A stretch of DNA of 64,000 bases from Ailurus styani (GCA_002007465.1 LNAC01000339.1:907276-971275); one strand, 5' to 3'. Counted from the first letter of the stretch, positions 45,323 to 57,326 are shown. The notes: generated by a model from the sequence alone, not told the origin. Translations and numbers: made by a program.

Positions 45323-45910
45323 CCTGCTTATACTATCATAAATCATTCTTTGCTTACCACAATTCTCATTATGGTGAACATCATTAGGAGCCAAAATATA
45401 CAGAGCTCACACAGACTAATGGATATCTGATTACTGATCACTGGGTCAAAACCACTAAAGTGAATAAATGATGTAAAAAAGGGTTCTATTAGTCCTTACA
45501 GATTCTCCACACATTGTGGTAGTTATAATGATGGAACCATGCCTAGAAACATCCAATTTTTCTATTTCTATTGGTTTGAAATGTCCAGATTTGCAATTTA
45601 TGAAAAAAGAATTTATAAGCATTTTGGAGCATATGCATTATTAAGTAATAGGATGGCCACTGTATCCCCCAGGTGCTTTATGTAATGGGAAATATTTAAT
45701 CTCTTGAAATATATGAGGTAGTATTATTGATGTTCAGAAAGATAATGATCTGGAATCTAAATAGTTAGAACAGTTATGCCTAATTTGTGAAACTTTGGAA
45801 AAATAAGTCCTTCGGGTGTCATTTCTAATGTAGAACCTCAGTAAAATTCGTTCCCTTGGGTGTACCTTCACAGACATACTCCAGGCTATTCATCTGGACT
45901 TATGTGGAAT
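45323..45910. other. Intron, no recognisable feature
   Basis: Unique sequence. In the frame continuing from exon 2 a stop (TAG at about 45386) is reached soon after the candidate recursive site. Confidence 0.55.
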
Positions 45911-46333
45911 AGACTTTTTGAGGCAGTGCATATTACATAGTAATTTTTTAAAATAATGCATTTTTCTGTTGGATATTTTTAATTTTCTTTTCAGAAATTC
46001 CTGTCCAACTAGAATCACTGTAGTTCCATTGGCAGTGTGTATCAGACCAACTTCCAGGAAGCCATTTCCTTACTTTTACCTGTGAGTGTATTGACATTGA
46101 TTAGGGTATTGGTTTAGCTACNAGACTTTTTGAGGCAGTGCATATTACATAGTAATTTTTTTAAATAATGCATTTTTCTGTTGGATATTTTTAATTTTCT
46201 TTTCAGAAATTCCTGTCCAACTAGAATCACTGTAGTTCCATTGGCAGTGTGTATCAGACCAACTTCCAGGAAGCCATTTCCTTACTTTTACCTGTGAGTG
46301 TATTGACATTGATTAGGGTATTGGTTTAGCTAC
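45911..46333 (+). repeat. 211-bp direct duplication across a single N
   Basis: 45911-46121 and 46123-46333 are identical except T6A4 versus T7A3 in one run, with N at 46122. Confidence 0.95.
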
Positions 46334-48159
46334 TAGGATCCATTAAAAGTAGATTAATTGAACTAATTTTTAGTGAAATTCTCATTTGACTATTGGCACT
46401 TCTTCCAGAATAGATTTTTCTTCTTTCCTAAATACTCTTCTATTTTCTTTAATAGTCTTTAGAAAGGTTATTGCCTTATTTTTCTGCAACTGAAGTAAAA
46501 GAAGTTGTAGAAAGAGAAGGTAAATTTCAATGAATAATATTTGTCCTTGAAAAAGATTTTCACAGTGAGTTTAGCAATCACATCTTCCTAGCCAAAAATT
46601 AGTACATGAAGTTTTATGTACCATTATTACAGGATCTTGTATTAGAATAGTATCTTAGATTGAAATGGTGGAAAAGTCCATAATGTACTGCTTACTATAC
46701 ACAGAAGGGAATGAATAAGTTGATAGTATTTTCTGATAAAGTTTTAATATGCTGTCGTTTGCAAATGACAGAGAAGTGAGAAAGAGCAAAAAGTAATATT
46801 GATAGATACCGCACACTGTTGGCTTCCATCTGAGTCATCCCTTTTTCTATAGAAGGAACGTTCTTGGAAACTGCTGAGCTTCATAACTGGAGCAAGGGGA
46901 ACAATATTGGAATTTCAATAAGCATCTTTGCTAACTAGTGAATTGTGACAGCAAGGAGGGTTCTTCGTTAATGCTTCTGATTTACTCTTGATTGGATAAT
47001 TTTCTGAGGTATGGCAGGATAGGGGCAATGAAATCTCAAAGGGTTGTATAGTTCGTGGTCCATGATGTTGAAAAGTAATGCTGCCATGCTTTGTCCTTGT
47101 TTTTAAGTTTTAAGTTTTGAATCATGTTGGTAGTTATTAAATAAAAGGATATTTAAGAATGCAATGTATAAGAAGTAGAACCATATTTACCACTCATTTG
47201 GAGACGGAGTAGAGCAGTACTTGGGTTTTTTGTTTTGTTTTGTTTTGTTTTTGTTGGTTTTTTTTTTTGGTAACACAGTTCAAAATGCAATTTGACAATA
47301 TTTTAAAGTAACTAACCCTTTAAGCAAGATCTGCTGCCCTTTAAAAGTCCCTTCAACAATAATGGGTATTTATTCCAGTTCTTGAAACACATGGTTTGGT
47401 AAGTATCTTAAAGCTCAGACTGATGACATTTTGATTTTCTCAGTTGTAATTCTGAGTTGTTTTGTGTGTTGCATTTCACGATATTTTATTTGTTGCCTAT
47501 CTTGGAGTATCTATTTTTTCCTAAAAAAAAGAAAGAAAAGAACTATGTAAGTAATACATGCCAAATCCCAATGCAATGTACATTATCAGTATGAAAATCT
47601 CTCTATAAATAAAAGATTACCAAGCTTTAGCGGGTCCGCTTATTTTGAGAAACCCTGCAAATAAAATAAGAGCCTGGTGAAATAATTTGTCATCTTGGAA
47701 GTCATTGAAATACAATTTGATCTATGAATTAATTTTACTGTTTACATCCCCAAATTATGTGGACAGTTAAGAAATTACTACCAAGATATTAGGATTTTGC
47801 TGTTTTCATTAACTAAATCCTAAATGGCATACCCCTTATGTGTGTAAACTTTAGCAGAGGAGAAAATCTGAATCTGCTAACGATATTATTTATCTTATGA
47901 TTTGTAGCAGAAGAATAAGAATGAACTATGTGTAGTGCCAAGAGGAAAATGGGCACAATGAAGGCTGGTGGCAAAGTTCAGTTTGCAGAATCATAGAGTG
48001 ACTCTGTCCTTGTATCCCCCGGCCCCATAGCTCTTCACTTCCGTCCCTTCAGTGTCCTCTGATTAGTGATCTAGTGGAAGCAGTAGGGACTTGCGGAAGG
48101 TAGCAGCTGCACTAAGCTCTCCGAACTTTCTCACCCACACACATGGGTTTTGCATCCAG
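46334..48159. other. Intron, mostly unique sequence
   Basis: A (TTTTG)n/T-rich run at 47226-47270. A compact block at 46820-47000 looks less decayed. No exon seen. Confidence 0.55.
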
Positions 48160-48350
48160 ATCCATGGTTCTTAAACATTTTGTGGTAATGGACCCATTTG
48201 AAAATCTGATGATACCTGTACACCTGGTAGAAAAATATACATACTATACTGTTAACATTTTAAAACTTCTTTACGTGAGCAGGATGCTCATGAACTTCCT
48301 CAATTTATGTGTGGCAAGAACCCCAGTGAAGTCCTTGTAGGTGAACTCTG
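48160..48350 (+). repeat. Possible ancient DNA-transposon remnant (MER-like)
   Basis: ATGGTTCTTAAACATTTTGTG and TGGACCCATTTGAAAATCTG resemble the head of a short nonautonomous DNA transposon. No target duplication or matching far end was found, so the call is weak. Confidence 0.3.
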
Positions 48351-48907
48351 AGTTTTAAACTTTTTTTTTTTTTTGACTCCCGAACATCCAGAAAAGTGCC
48401 TGACAAATGTTAGGGACTCAATAGAGATTTATTGGTTGTACATACGTACAGACTTCTTTCTCCCTGGCTTCATGCCAGTTACTTTGCTTAAGCTGTGACT
48501 TAATGTATTGATGCTATCTTTAGGGCATAACATCAGGAATGCTGACATAACAGGAAAAATTTTAAATTAAAAGGATTAGTTAGGCATTCGTGACTTAGGT
48601 TGCTTATTTCCATTCCAGGTCATAGCATCTTTATCCTCTGCTAATCCCCATGTTTTTACAAGTGCAGAATAGTGATTGCATTTTGTAGTGAAAAAATAAT
48701 AAATGGGATACCAGCATTTTATGAATATATAGAGAGAGCAATGTTATTTTGAGGAAAAAAAAAATATATATGGGACAGAGTTAGCTACAAAGATTATAGC
48801 CAAGGGTTCTTATTGCTAGACCAGGTAAGGAGGTAACATTTTAAAAGGGCCAGGAATAATACAATTAGAATATCCTCTCAGGTATTTCAACTCATTATTT
48901 TAGATTT

Positions 48908-49104
48908 TTTTAAAAGATTTTATTTATTTATTTGACAGAGAGATTACTAATAGGCAGAGAGGCAGGCAGAGAGAGAGAGAGAGAGGGGAGGAAACAGGCT
49001 CCCTGCTGAGCGGGGAGCCCCACGAGGGGCTTGATCCCAGGACCCTGAGATCATGACCCGAGTTGAAGGCAGAGGCTTTAACCCCCTGAGCCACCCAGGT
49101 GCCC
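48908..49104 (-). mobile_element. CAN-SINE, minus strand, with TSD
   Basis: TTTAAAAGATTTTATTTATTT to CTGAGCCACCCAGGTGCCC. Duplication CTCAT(T/C)ATTTTAGATTT at 48891-48907 and 49105-49121. Confidence 0.96.
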
Positions 49105-49394
49105 CTCATCATTTTAGATTTGATTTGAGCAAGTTAGTGGATGCACATGTTTTAAAATGGCATATGAAAGAGTTGAGGATGGACAGGTTACGGAGCTTTC
49201 TATTAGTGCAGAATTAGACAAGACATGTATATTGTTTTCCCTCTGCTTATGACCCTTCCATTTAAGGGTACCCAATTTTAAAAGGACATCTATGATTAAT
49301 TCAGTTTAATTCAAAGAATACTTGTGTGGTCCCACTTTAATTCAATACCTACTCTGTGCAAATAACTTTGCTAAACATTGCACATGTGTTCTTC

Positions 49395-50090
49395 CTTATG
49401 CTAAGCAGAATGGTCCCCAGAGATGACCATGTCCTAATTTCTGGAACCTATGAATATGCTAGATTACATGGCAAAGGGGAATTAAGCTTGCAAATCACTT
49501 AACCTTAAAATGGGGATAGCATCTTGGATTATCCAGGTGGGTCCAATGAAGCTACAAGGTCCCTTAATAGTGGGAGAAGAAGATAGAAGAAAATCAGAGG
49601 GATATATGACTATGGAAGTAGGTCAGAGCAATGTGCTATAAGAAGGACTGGGCCTGCCTTTACTGGCTTCAAAGATAGAGGATCATGAATCGAGGAATAT
49701 GGGTAGTCTAGAAGCAGAAGAAGGTAAGGAAATGGATTCTCCACTAAAGACTCCAGAAGAGAAGGCTCGAGTGACAATATCTTGATTTTTGCTGAGAGAG
49801 ACTTGTAACATCTAACATACAGAACTGTAAGGTGATTTTTTAAAAGATAAGTTTGTTTTAAGGGATGCTTGGATGGCTCAGTCATTAAGCGTCTGCCTTC
49901 GGCTCAGGTCATGATCCCAGGGTCATGGGACTGAGCCCCTTGTCAGGCTCCCTGCTCAGCAGGAGGCCTGCCTCTCCCTCTCCCTTTGCTGCTCCTCCTG
50001 CTTGTTTTCCCTCCCTCTCTGTCGAATAAATAAAATCTTCAGCTACTAAGTTTATAGTAATTTATGTCAGCAAATACAAAACTAGTGCAC
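49395..50090 (+). mobile_element. MaLR (MLT1-type) LTR, split by a CAN-SINE
   Basis: AGAATGGTCCCCAGAGATGAC, GGATTATCCAGGTGGGTCCAA, GGAAGTAGGTCAGAGCAATG and TAAGTTTGTTTTAAG, then after the SINE CTACTAAGTTTATAGTAATTT match the MLT1 sense order from end to end. Confidence 0.88.
49861..50038 (+). mobile_element. CAN-SINE inside a MaLR LTR
   Basis: GGGATGCTTGGATGGCTCAGT to GAATAAATAAAATCTTC. Diverged; poly-A is short. It sits between TTTTAAG and CTACTAAGTTTATAG of the LTR. Confidence 0.93.
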
Positions 50091-50178
50091 ATACACACAC
50101 TCAAAAATAAAGATACCTTCTTATATACCTAGACCAGGGTTTCTCAACCGTGATGCTTTTGACATTTTGGACCATATA

Positions 50179-50180
<2 letters not shown>

Positions 50181-50242
<62 letters not shown>
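50181..50242 (+). repeat. (GT)31 microsatellite in MER20
   Basis: An uninterrupted GT run of 62 bp. It lies within MER20 where the consensus has TTCTTTGTTGTGGGG-like sequence, so it grew from a short GT/TG seed. Confidence 0.97.
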
Positions 50243-50245
<3 letters not shown>

Positions 50246-50295
50246 GAGGAGTGGAAATAGCTGTATATTGTAGTATGTTTAGCAGCAGCCTTGGC

Positions 50296-50634
50296 TGCTA
50301 GAGATTGTGTCCCCCTAAACCTAATTCCCAATGTGATGGTATTTAGAGGTGGGACCTTTGGGAGGAACTTAGGTCATGAAGGTGAAAACCTCATGAAAGG
50401 GATTAGTGCTTTTATGGAGGAGACACCACAGAGACCGTTCATCCTTTTCACCATGTGAGGTTGTAAAAATAAAAGTTTGGCCATTTAGGAAAAGGGTCTT
50501 CATCAGAAACTGAATCTGCTGATGTCATAATCTTGGACTTCTCAGCCCTAGAACCATGAGAAATCAATGCCTGCTGTTTATAAACCACTCAATTTATGGT
50601 ATTTTGTGATAGTAGCCTGAATAGACTTAAAACA
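50296..50634 (+). mobile_element. Solo MaLR-type LTR with 5-bp TSD inside MER20
   Basis: Starts TGCTAGAGATTGTGTCCCCC, ends GACTTAAAACA (TG...CA), and is flanked by TTGGC at 50291-50295 and 50635-50639. Internal matches: GTGATGGTATTTAGAGGTGGG, TCACCATGTGAGGTTG, and AATTTATGGTATTTTGTGATA. Confidence 0.93.
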
Positions 50635-50750
50635 TTGGCCTCAACACCATAAACATCAGTAGTATTTCCTGATTTTGACACCCCAAACTATCTCAAGACA
50701 TCGTTAAATGACTGCTGGGGTAAAAATCACTCCAGAATGAGATACCACTA

Positions 50751-51079
50751 AACTAGGAAAAAAGATAGTGACATGCTTTAATTCTCCAATGCATGACAGG
50801 GTTTGATAAGCTTCATGAAAGTATAATTCTTACTCATCTTACTGCCCTACCCTTAGTGAATGGAACAGGGGCTGACAAGTACGTGGGTCTAAAATAAATA
50901 CTGAATACACAATAGAATGAATGAGTGAAGTTCCTTAGAAGTACAAACTAGCCAGTGATCAGAAAAAGTTGCTCCAGATTTTTTCTCCTCATTCAGTAAT
51001 GGTTTGGGCTATTTCTCCCTTTGAAACTAGTTAAGACCAGTGTTCACCTAAGTAGTTTAGTGTGGTATACGTATTAGAT
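50751..51079. other. Intron, no recognisable feature
   Basis: Unique sequence between MER20 and a MIR. Nothing assigned. Confidence 0.55.
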
Positions 51080-51275
51080 TGACCTCAGGTGACAGCCAGC
51101 TCTGATATTTATAAAGTATATGAACTTGATTGTTTCCATCTTTTTCAGACTCATTTCCATTCTCTGAGAAATAAAAAATAATGCTCTGGATTGGTGTGAA
51201 AATTTTTAAAAAACACAATTAGGCATACGAGAAAATCCTCTAAGTGTCTGATTCAGAGTAGATATTTAAGAGATT
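51080..51275 (+). repeat. MIR SINE fragment
   Basis: AGGTGACAGCCAGCTCTGATA, GACTCATTTCCATTCTCTGAG, AAAATAATGCTCTGG and TCTGATTCAGAGTAGATATTT follow the MIR order. Confidence 0.6.
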
Positions 51276-51629
51276 TTTACCATCTTCTTATTCCAATGTG
51301 CTAACAATGTATAGGGTTTCCTCTTTCCTTTTTTGAATTAGGACATAATTGGGATTTCTCTCATTATTGATTCCCAGTGACTTCTATTTAAGAATATAGA
51401 TAATAGAGTTAGTTGTAAAATATTAATAAAATTAATTAATTTTCCTTCCAGTGGACAAATTTCATATGAAAAAATATAATCAATGTATACCAGTGTTAAT
51501 ATTTTGAGCTACAATAATTAGAAAGAATTCTACATTTGTTTGAAAGCTAATTATTACCAAAATTAAGGAAAAGATCTGGTGGCAGTCATTTTAGCCTTAC
51601 TGATTTCAGAGCCACTCTCTGTACCTCTT
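51276..51629. other. Intron, no recognisable feature
   Basis: AT-rich unique sequence. Confidence 0.6.
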
Positions 51630-52130
51630 TTACTATGCTTTGTATAATGGAGTTGGCTCACCCCTGTGGGTGTGTTTCCAGTCTGTTATGTTCTGTGGTT
51701 TCTGACAGAATTCACCCAATAGGAGACACTGGCAAAAGATCAGGAAGGGAGGAAGGGAGAAGTCAGGCTCTACTCTCTCTCTCATTGCCACAGGCAGTGT
51801 GCCCTGCAAGCCTTTCTCCTCCGGGGCCCCAGCTTCCACTGGACAGCTCATCTTCCTGTTGACACAGCTCATGCAAGGCAGTCAGTTTCATGCTGTGGAT
51901 CTCAGTCCTGATGAGGGGTTCCAACCTCTGGGTCCTGATAAGGATACTTGCCTGTAGGAATTATTAGTGGCTCCTCCTTTCACAAATCTAAGTTTCTTTG
52001 CTCTTACATGCTTTGGTTTCTTAGCCCTTCATCACTTGTGTAAACAACTCCCTGTTTAAATACCTTTTATTTGAAATACTTAAATTGGCTTCTTTTATCC
52101 TGCCTGGATCTTGGCAAATTTTTTTTCCCT
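51630..52130 (+). repeat. Possible ancient repeat, family unassigned
   Basis: A moderately GC-rich block with CACCCAATAGGAGACACTGGC, GGAAGGGAGAAGTCAGGC, TTCCACTGGACAGCTCATC and CAACTCCCTGTTTAAATACC. The order resembles an old transposon or LTR that I cannot name. The 75-79-codon ORFs across it are chance. Confidence 0.35.
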
Positions 52131-52744
52131 AAAACGTCAAGTGTTGCCTACTTATTAATACTCTCAAGACGTATGTTTTATGTTCTATCATCTGTATAAG
52201 TAACCATTTTATATAATGATGATTACCTCTTTATATTCTGGAAAAAATTATATTTCATTCCTGAGTATAAAAAACAAATTTAAAAACAAATTTTAAAATT
52301 AATTACACATATATTGGGATCTCAGATTTACTAAACTAATTATCAGAAAGTAAGATAAATTAAGGAGAAAAGATAAAAGTATGCATAATTATTAAATGCT
52401 GGCATTTATGTGAGCCTTGGGCTCCTCTTTATTAGCTTTTTGGGTGCAATTATCATTAACATTTCAGTTGCATCTTTAATGAATATTAGAGCTACAAATA
52501 CACAATGGCATGAGTGGAAACGGCAGTCTTTCGTTATTCACTCAGATTGTAACTTTAAGAAAAATAACCTAACGAGAGGCTATAGAGCTGTGGTTGTATA
52601 TTTGCCCTGGGAACTGTGAGCTGTGCAACAATATTCTGGGTCTTAATTTTTACTGCTGCACCTGCGCCTTGTGGGGAAACCAGTGAAAAGCAGTTTGGGA
52701 CTCCTCTAGTAAACCAGTTACCTGACTTTGGACACTACTTCTAA
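52131..52744. other. Intron, unique sequence
   Basis: Nothing assigned. A compact block at 52400-52690 has little simple sequence and a short ORF on the plus strand without splice context. Confidence 0.5.
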
Positions 52745-53045
52745 TGCAACCTCGGTACATTCTTTAAACATCTGCCATATGCTAAGCATTGTCCTAAGTG
52801 TTACGAAGACAAATACCTGCAAATAATTAGTTTTTCCCTTCCAGGCATTTGCAGGTCAGTGGGACAATACTGACATGAGGCAAATAAGTGCACTGAAGTT
52901 ACATAAGGGCTTGGACAGAGTATACCCAGGGTGCATATCAAGAAGGTGATCCTCTTTCTATAAAGGTCATATCTAACTTTTGGAGTGAAGTAGATGGTAG
53001 GTAGAGAGGCTTGAGGTTTAATGACAAAGCAGGAAGTGATAGCTA
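52745..53045 (-). repeat. L2 LINE 3' end
   Basis: AAACATCTGCCATATGCTAAG, CATTGTCCTAAGTGTTACGAA, GGTCAGTGGGACAATACTGAC and AGGGCTTGGACAGAGTATACC match reverse-complement L2 3' end, decayed. Confidence 0.6.
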
Positions 53046-53560
53046 TAGGAAACTGCTTGGAATGTCCTCTTTGTGTGTGTAATAAATCATTCAGAAGTGA
53101 ATGAGAACCTACTTCAGGACCCAGCAAGTGCTGAAGAAGCAGTTAAAAGTATGACACTACATTGTCTTATTCCATATAGTGCAATGAGGGCTGGGGGATG
53201 GGCTGTTTGGGAACAGGACCCGCTCTTCAGACTGGGGGAAATGGCTCCATTAGAGCATTGCCATGAGACATCCTTTAGAAGTGGTGCTGACAAAGAAATG
53301 CTCAAATGTGCAGCTGCTGGGAGATCAAGATGCTGTTGGAAGTTGTTTGAGCATGTGAGAAGCAATGGGACTCTTGGGGAGCAGCTGTAGGAGGCTGTAA
53401 TTGCTGGGCTCCACTGCTGACTGGAGCCATTCATTGCTGAGAGGAGCAGCTGCCGAGAGTTTAAGCAGGGGGCCCTGGGGAGCCACGGCTGGGAGCTTCC
53501 CCAGATTAAGAAGCTGCCACGGGAAGCAGCAGTCATGAGTGTCATCCTGTGGAAACTTTA
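53046..53560. repeat. GC-richer unassigned block with ORFs on both strands
   Basis: Sequence around 53100-53540 is richer in G and C than the surroundings and is open for 105 codons on plus (53073-53390) and 143 and 121 codons on minus. Composition is GCTG/CAGC-rich. I recognise no domain. Most likely an ancient LTR or other repeat. Confidence 0.3.
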
Positions 53561-53971
53561 AAGTTATCCATCCAGTTCCACCATCACGGCGGTTGGCGAT
53601 GGTTTGAAACATGGTCTTAGGTATATAAAGAAATGATAAGTGAACAATCCACAAGATTGACAAAATAGGTTTGAGATGTTTAAATAACAAATTTCCTCAA
53701 ACTCTGACACACAAACTCCTTGGCTGATGTGCTGTGACATTTTGTTTTTGTTTGTTTGTTTATTGAGGAACATTTTTACCCTGAAGAGTACCTATTATAC
53801 TGACTAAAACAAAGTGACATGACTTTAAATCAAGGGATTCTTTAACCATGAGACCCAAGAGAATATATCTCAAATTTGGTACTTTATAATATTTTTCCCT
53901 TGGGAAGAGTAACTGTCATTTTTATCCTGTTCTTAAAGTTCCTGACACTAAAGTAGGTTAAGACATTTGCA

Positions 53972-54163
53972 CTGGGGCGCCTGGGCGGCTCAGTGGGTTA
54001 AAGCCTCTGCCTTCAGCTCAGGTCATGATCTCAGGGTCCTGGGATCGAGTCCCACATCGAGCTCTCTGCTCAGCAGGGAGCCTGCCTCCTCCTCTCTCTC
54101 TGTCTGCCTCTGCGATCTCTCTCTCTCTCTCTGTCAAAATAAATAAAAAATCTTAAAAAAAAA
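53972..54163 (+). mobile_element. CAN-SINE with TSD
   Basis: GGGGCGCCTGGGCGGCTCAGTG to AAATAAAAAATCTTAAAA. Duplication AAGACATTTGCA at 53960-53971 and 54164-54175. Confidence 0.96.
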
Positions 54164-54175
54164 AAGACATTTGCA

Positions 54176-56394
54176 TTAAGAAGCCAGAAAAGAAGGTCAA
54201 CCATGGAGAACATGAGAAAGAAAATCCAGTTGGAAAACTATTGTGATAGTTAGAGTTAAAGAGGCCCCGAGAACTTGTATGGATGCTGTGGAAATGGAAA
54301 GGATGGTTGGAGGTAGAGATGTTTAACTTGTGAATGTGAGCATTTTAATTTTAAAATGTAATAGCTCTAGTAATATTTTTGTTTTGTTTAAAACTTACAA
54401 TGTTGCTGTCGTCTGTCGAAATCATTTCATCTAGAAAAATTCCATGTGGATTAAGCCCCATGAGATTCAGTTACCCTGACTTAATAGATACTTCATTGCT
54501 GTGGGTTTTAATCAATAAACTTGACCTTCAGTCTTTGCCCGTTATACAATTTGTACTGGGCAAACAACAAAATGAAAGGAGGTGAGTTAGGTTTTGAGTA
54601 TATTAGTGAATTGGGGTTTGAAGGACCAAGAATGGAATGTCAGAATAACAACACAAAGGAGAAAACTCATTTTTTAAAAAGATTTGGCATACTCAGTTTT
54701 TTGGTTTTTTGTGGGGATTTTTTGTTTGTTTGTTGTTGTTTTTAGGTACAACATACCATACTCTGTTTTAAAAAGAGGATTTTTTTTAAACAAGAAAACT
54801 AAGTGTATTTTTCAAAATAAATTTACCCTTGGAGCTCCTGACCTTCTAAAGACTCTGGAAAGAGTTACTTTAAGTCTCATCTGGACAAATAAAAATTGCT
54901 CTCAAGGTATTTATGTAGCTAATGAAGATGCCTTGCAGAACATTTGAACAATTATTTGAAGGCAGAAAACATTTTATGTGGCTCTTCCATCTCTTGTGGA
55001 GAGTTGTCAGCTTTGCATACCTTGGAGTTTTGTTCCCCCCACCCCATCTCCAAAGGAGACACTGCCCCACTTTCTGAGACTTGGCATGTGGTTGGGATTA
55101 CTGTGAGGCTTTTGAGCTTGCAGTTCACACAGCCCACTTGTCTTTGACAGTATGATATGTTCCTCTTTTAACTTCACAGTACACAGCAGTGAGATCACCC
55201 TTAAAGGCAACCTAACTCAATCTGTGCTTTCTGAAGTACGGTTTGTTATCCACTTTGGTTGCTGCCAAAGTGTGATATGACTTACTTTTTTTTGCATTTG
55301 CATACCAGTAAAAAAAAATTGGTATGGCCTTATCAAGATCAAGGGAGGGAATGTATGAAATCCCTGGACACTTTGAATTCACAGGAACTTCTTGGAACAT
55401 ACTAGGGCTTAAGATATGGTTTTAATCAAATAGGAAGAGCTATATATTTCAGAAGCAAAATTGTCCCCTGCCTTGTTCCTTTAAGATAAGTGTAGGGAGT
55501 TCATCACCTTCTGAAAGAATAGGAGTTATTTTTATACTTATTATTTAAATATTATGTTACTATTCAAAGAAAACTAAATATACCAGTTTGATTTAACATG
55601 CTGCATAATTTTTGAGTCCTCTTCTCGTCCCACTGCAGTACTTACCATTCCATGTCATCACCAGAGGGATATTTAGGAGTAGCTGTAGACACCAAGTCCC
55701 TTGCAATGCATTCTGCCAGTGTGGCCTCAGTCCTGAATATTACATGCAACTAAGAACATGCACATGGCTAGAGACATAGAGGGCATACACATGCACATGA
55801 AATAACCAAGAAGAAAGTGTCACACCAATTCTCTCTTTCTCTGTTTCCTGGACTCCTATCCTCAATGTAATAACAACAAATTTTCCATCATGTACAGCCC
55901 CAGGGGACCCCACTGTCTGACTCTAGCATGAAAACTTTGCATATGGCTGGATAAAACACTAGACTTGTCATTTGGAGTACTGTCTCTGATGAAAATGATA
56001 CTCTGTATTTGGGACTGAAAAATCTCTGTGTTTTGATATTTTGAGCTCATGATCCTACATGTCTTCTTTATATTTTCAGTGTTTCATGATGAATGGGTTT
56101 TGTTTTTTTTTTTAAGGATCTCCACACTACCTGGAACTTTGCCACCAAATTGGCTATTGCTTACAATCCTGATGTCTATAAGGAAAAATATAAAGCTCTT
56201 GGTTTCTAATAAGATTCATTATTTTTTTCAATATTTACTCTGATTTTTTTATTACAGAGTTAATAAAGATTTATGTGAACATCAAATAGTATATAGTGGG
56301 CTTTTAAGTAAATGTTAGAGTTCGAAGCTCTCTCTTTTTAAGTATAGCCAGAATGGTAAGCAAACTCTTCTAGCTGCTTCCCCCAATGAAACAG
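54176..56394. other. Intron, mostly unique sequence
   Basis: A T/G-rich low-complexity run at 54700-54745 ends in TTTTTAG|GTACAA. Many overlapping ORFs under 90 codons; none has a family match. Confidence 0.55.
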
Positions 56395-56680
56395 TCCCTT
56401 CTGTCTTCCTCTTCTTTTCTTTGCCCACCCTTACCCTGTGGGCACCCCCTTAAAGAACTCTGATGTTTCACACCACTGTGTCTTTGTTCTTTCTGGAACC
56501 TTCTCCCAGCTAGCATTAATCACCCGTTCTCTCAATTAAACCTTTACCCTCTTCACTGCTCTTTCATAGTCCATTATTGGTTAATGAAACTTGTGTTTCA
56601 AGCTAAAATGTAAACAACATGAGGACAGGAAATCTGTTTTATTAATACTTAATAAATATTTTTATAATGTGCATCTGCTA
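56395..56680 (+). repeat. L2 LINE 3' end
   Basis: TCTTTCTGGAACCTTCTCCC, ACCCGTTCTCTCAATTAAAC, AAATGTAAACAACATGAGGAC and AGGAAATCTGTTTTATTAATA then TAATAAATATTTTTATAATG match L2 sense. Confidence 0.75.
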
Positions 56681-56779
56681 CTAGAACCATGATTTGTAAA
56701 GAAAACATCTTCTCCAGAATTACGATGCTATTACAGGGCTTAGACAGTGAAAAGGGCTAATGTGTTGGAAAAAGACTGA

Positions 56780-56955
56780 CCTGAGCATGGGTCTTAGCTC
56801 TCACACTTAGTAACTGTGTGAATTTAAGACACTTAATCCCTTTGGGGCTTTGTGGATAATGAAATCTATGTTATAGAATTAATTTAAGAATTAGAAGATG
56901 AAATATGTTAAGTACTGGACACAGAGTCAGTACTCAATAAATGATGCTATTACTA
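56780..56955 (+). repeat. MIR SINE
   Basis: CTGAGCATGGGTCTTAGCTCT, CACACTTAGTAACTGTGTGAA, GACACTTAATCCCTTTGGGGC, AAGTACTGGACACAGAGTCAG and CTCAATAAATGATGCTATTAC match the MIR sense order closely. Confidence 0.88.
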
Positions 56956-57326
56956 TTTGTAGTGAAGGTCTTCTAAAAGATATTAATGCATATTTATAAT
57001 CAGTTGAAAGGATCGGTGATTCATTTAAACTCCTCATTTTGTCCTCTTCTGTGTGGCTCTGACTTCTTATTTGATAGAAGTATCAAACAGAATCTTTATA
57101 AATATTAGCTGCCTGTTTCTCCAACTTCCTATTTTTTTCTAGGTCTGGTCTGGTCTTTTCTTTATTTCTTTTTCTTTTTCTTTTGGAGGGTATGATGATC
57201 ACTCAACATAGAAAAATACATATACCAAGACATTTTTCAACTTTGCAATGATAAAAAAAAAAGCTTTTTGTCAAAACTAAATGTGTTAAAATGCCACCCA
57301 GCTGCTTTTTTAAAATTATTAAGGTT
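56956..57326. other. Intron, no recognisable feature
   Basis: Contains TTCTTTTTCTTTTTC-type pyrimidine runs at 57155-57182. No exon. Confidence 0.55.

Larger units (their letters stand above)
50136..50750 (-). mobile_element. MER20 (hAT) element, split by a LTR
   Basis: CCAGGGTTTCTCAACCGTGAT, TGACATTTTGGACCATATAAT, TTGTAGTATGTTTAGCAGCA on the left, and CTCAAGACATCGTTAAATGAC, GGGGTAAAAATCACTCCAGAA on the right match reverse-complement MER20. The LTR at 50296-50634 interrupts it. Confidence 0.85.

Noticed and set aside
53073..53545. Opposing ORFs considered as an exon of a hidden gene
   Set aside because: No recognisable domain, no paired splice sites with a consistent frame, and overlapping frames on both strands suggest composition. 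Kept only as a finding with moderate interest.
54700..54750. TTGTTTTTAG|GTACAA as a recursive site
   Set aside because: The tract is a T/G simple repeat and the donor GTACAA is weak. Likely chance.
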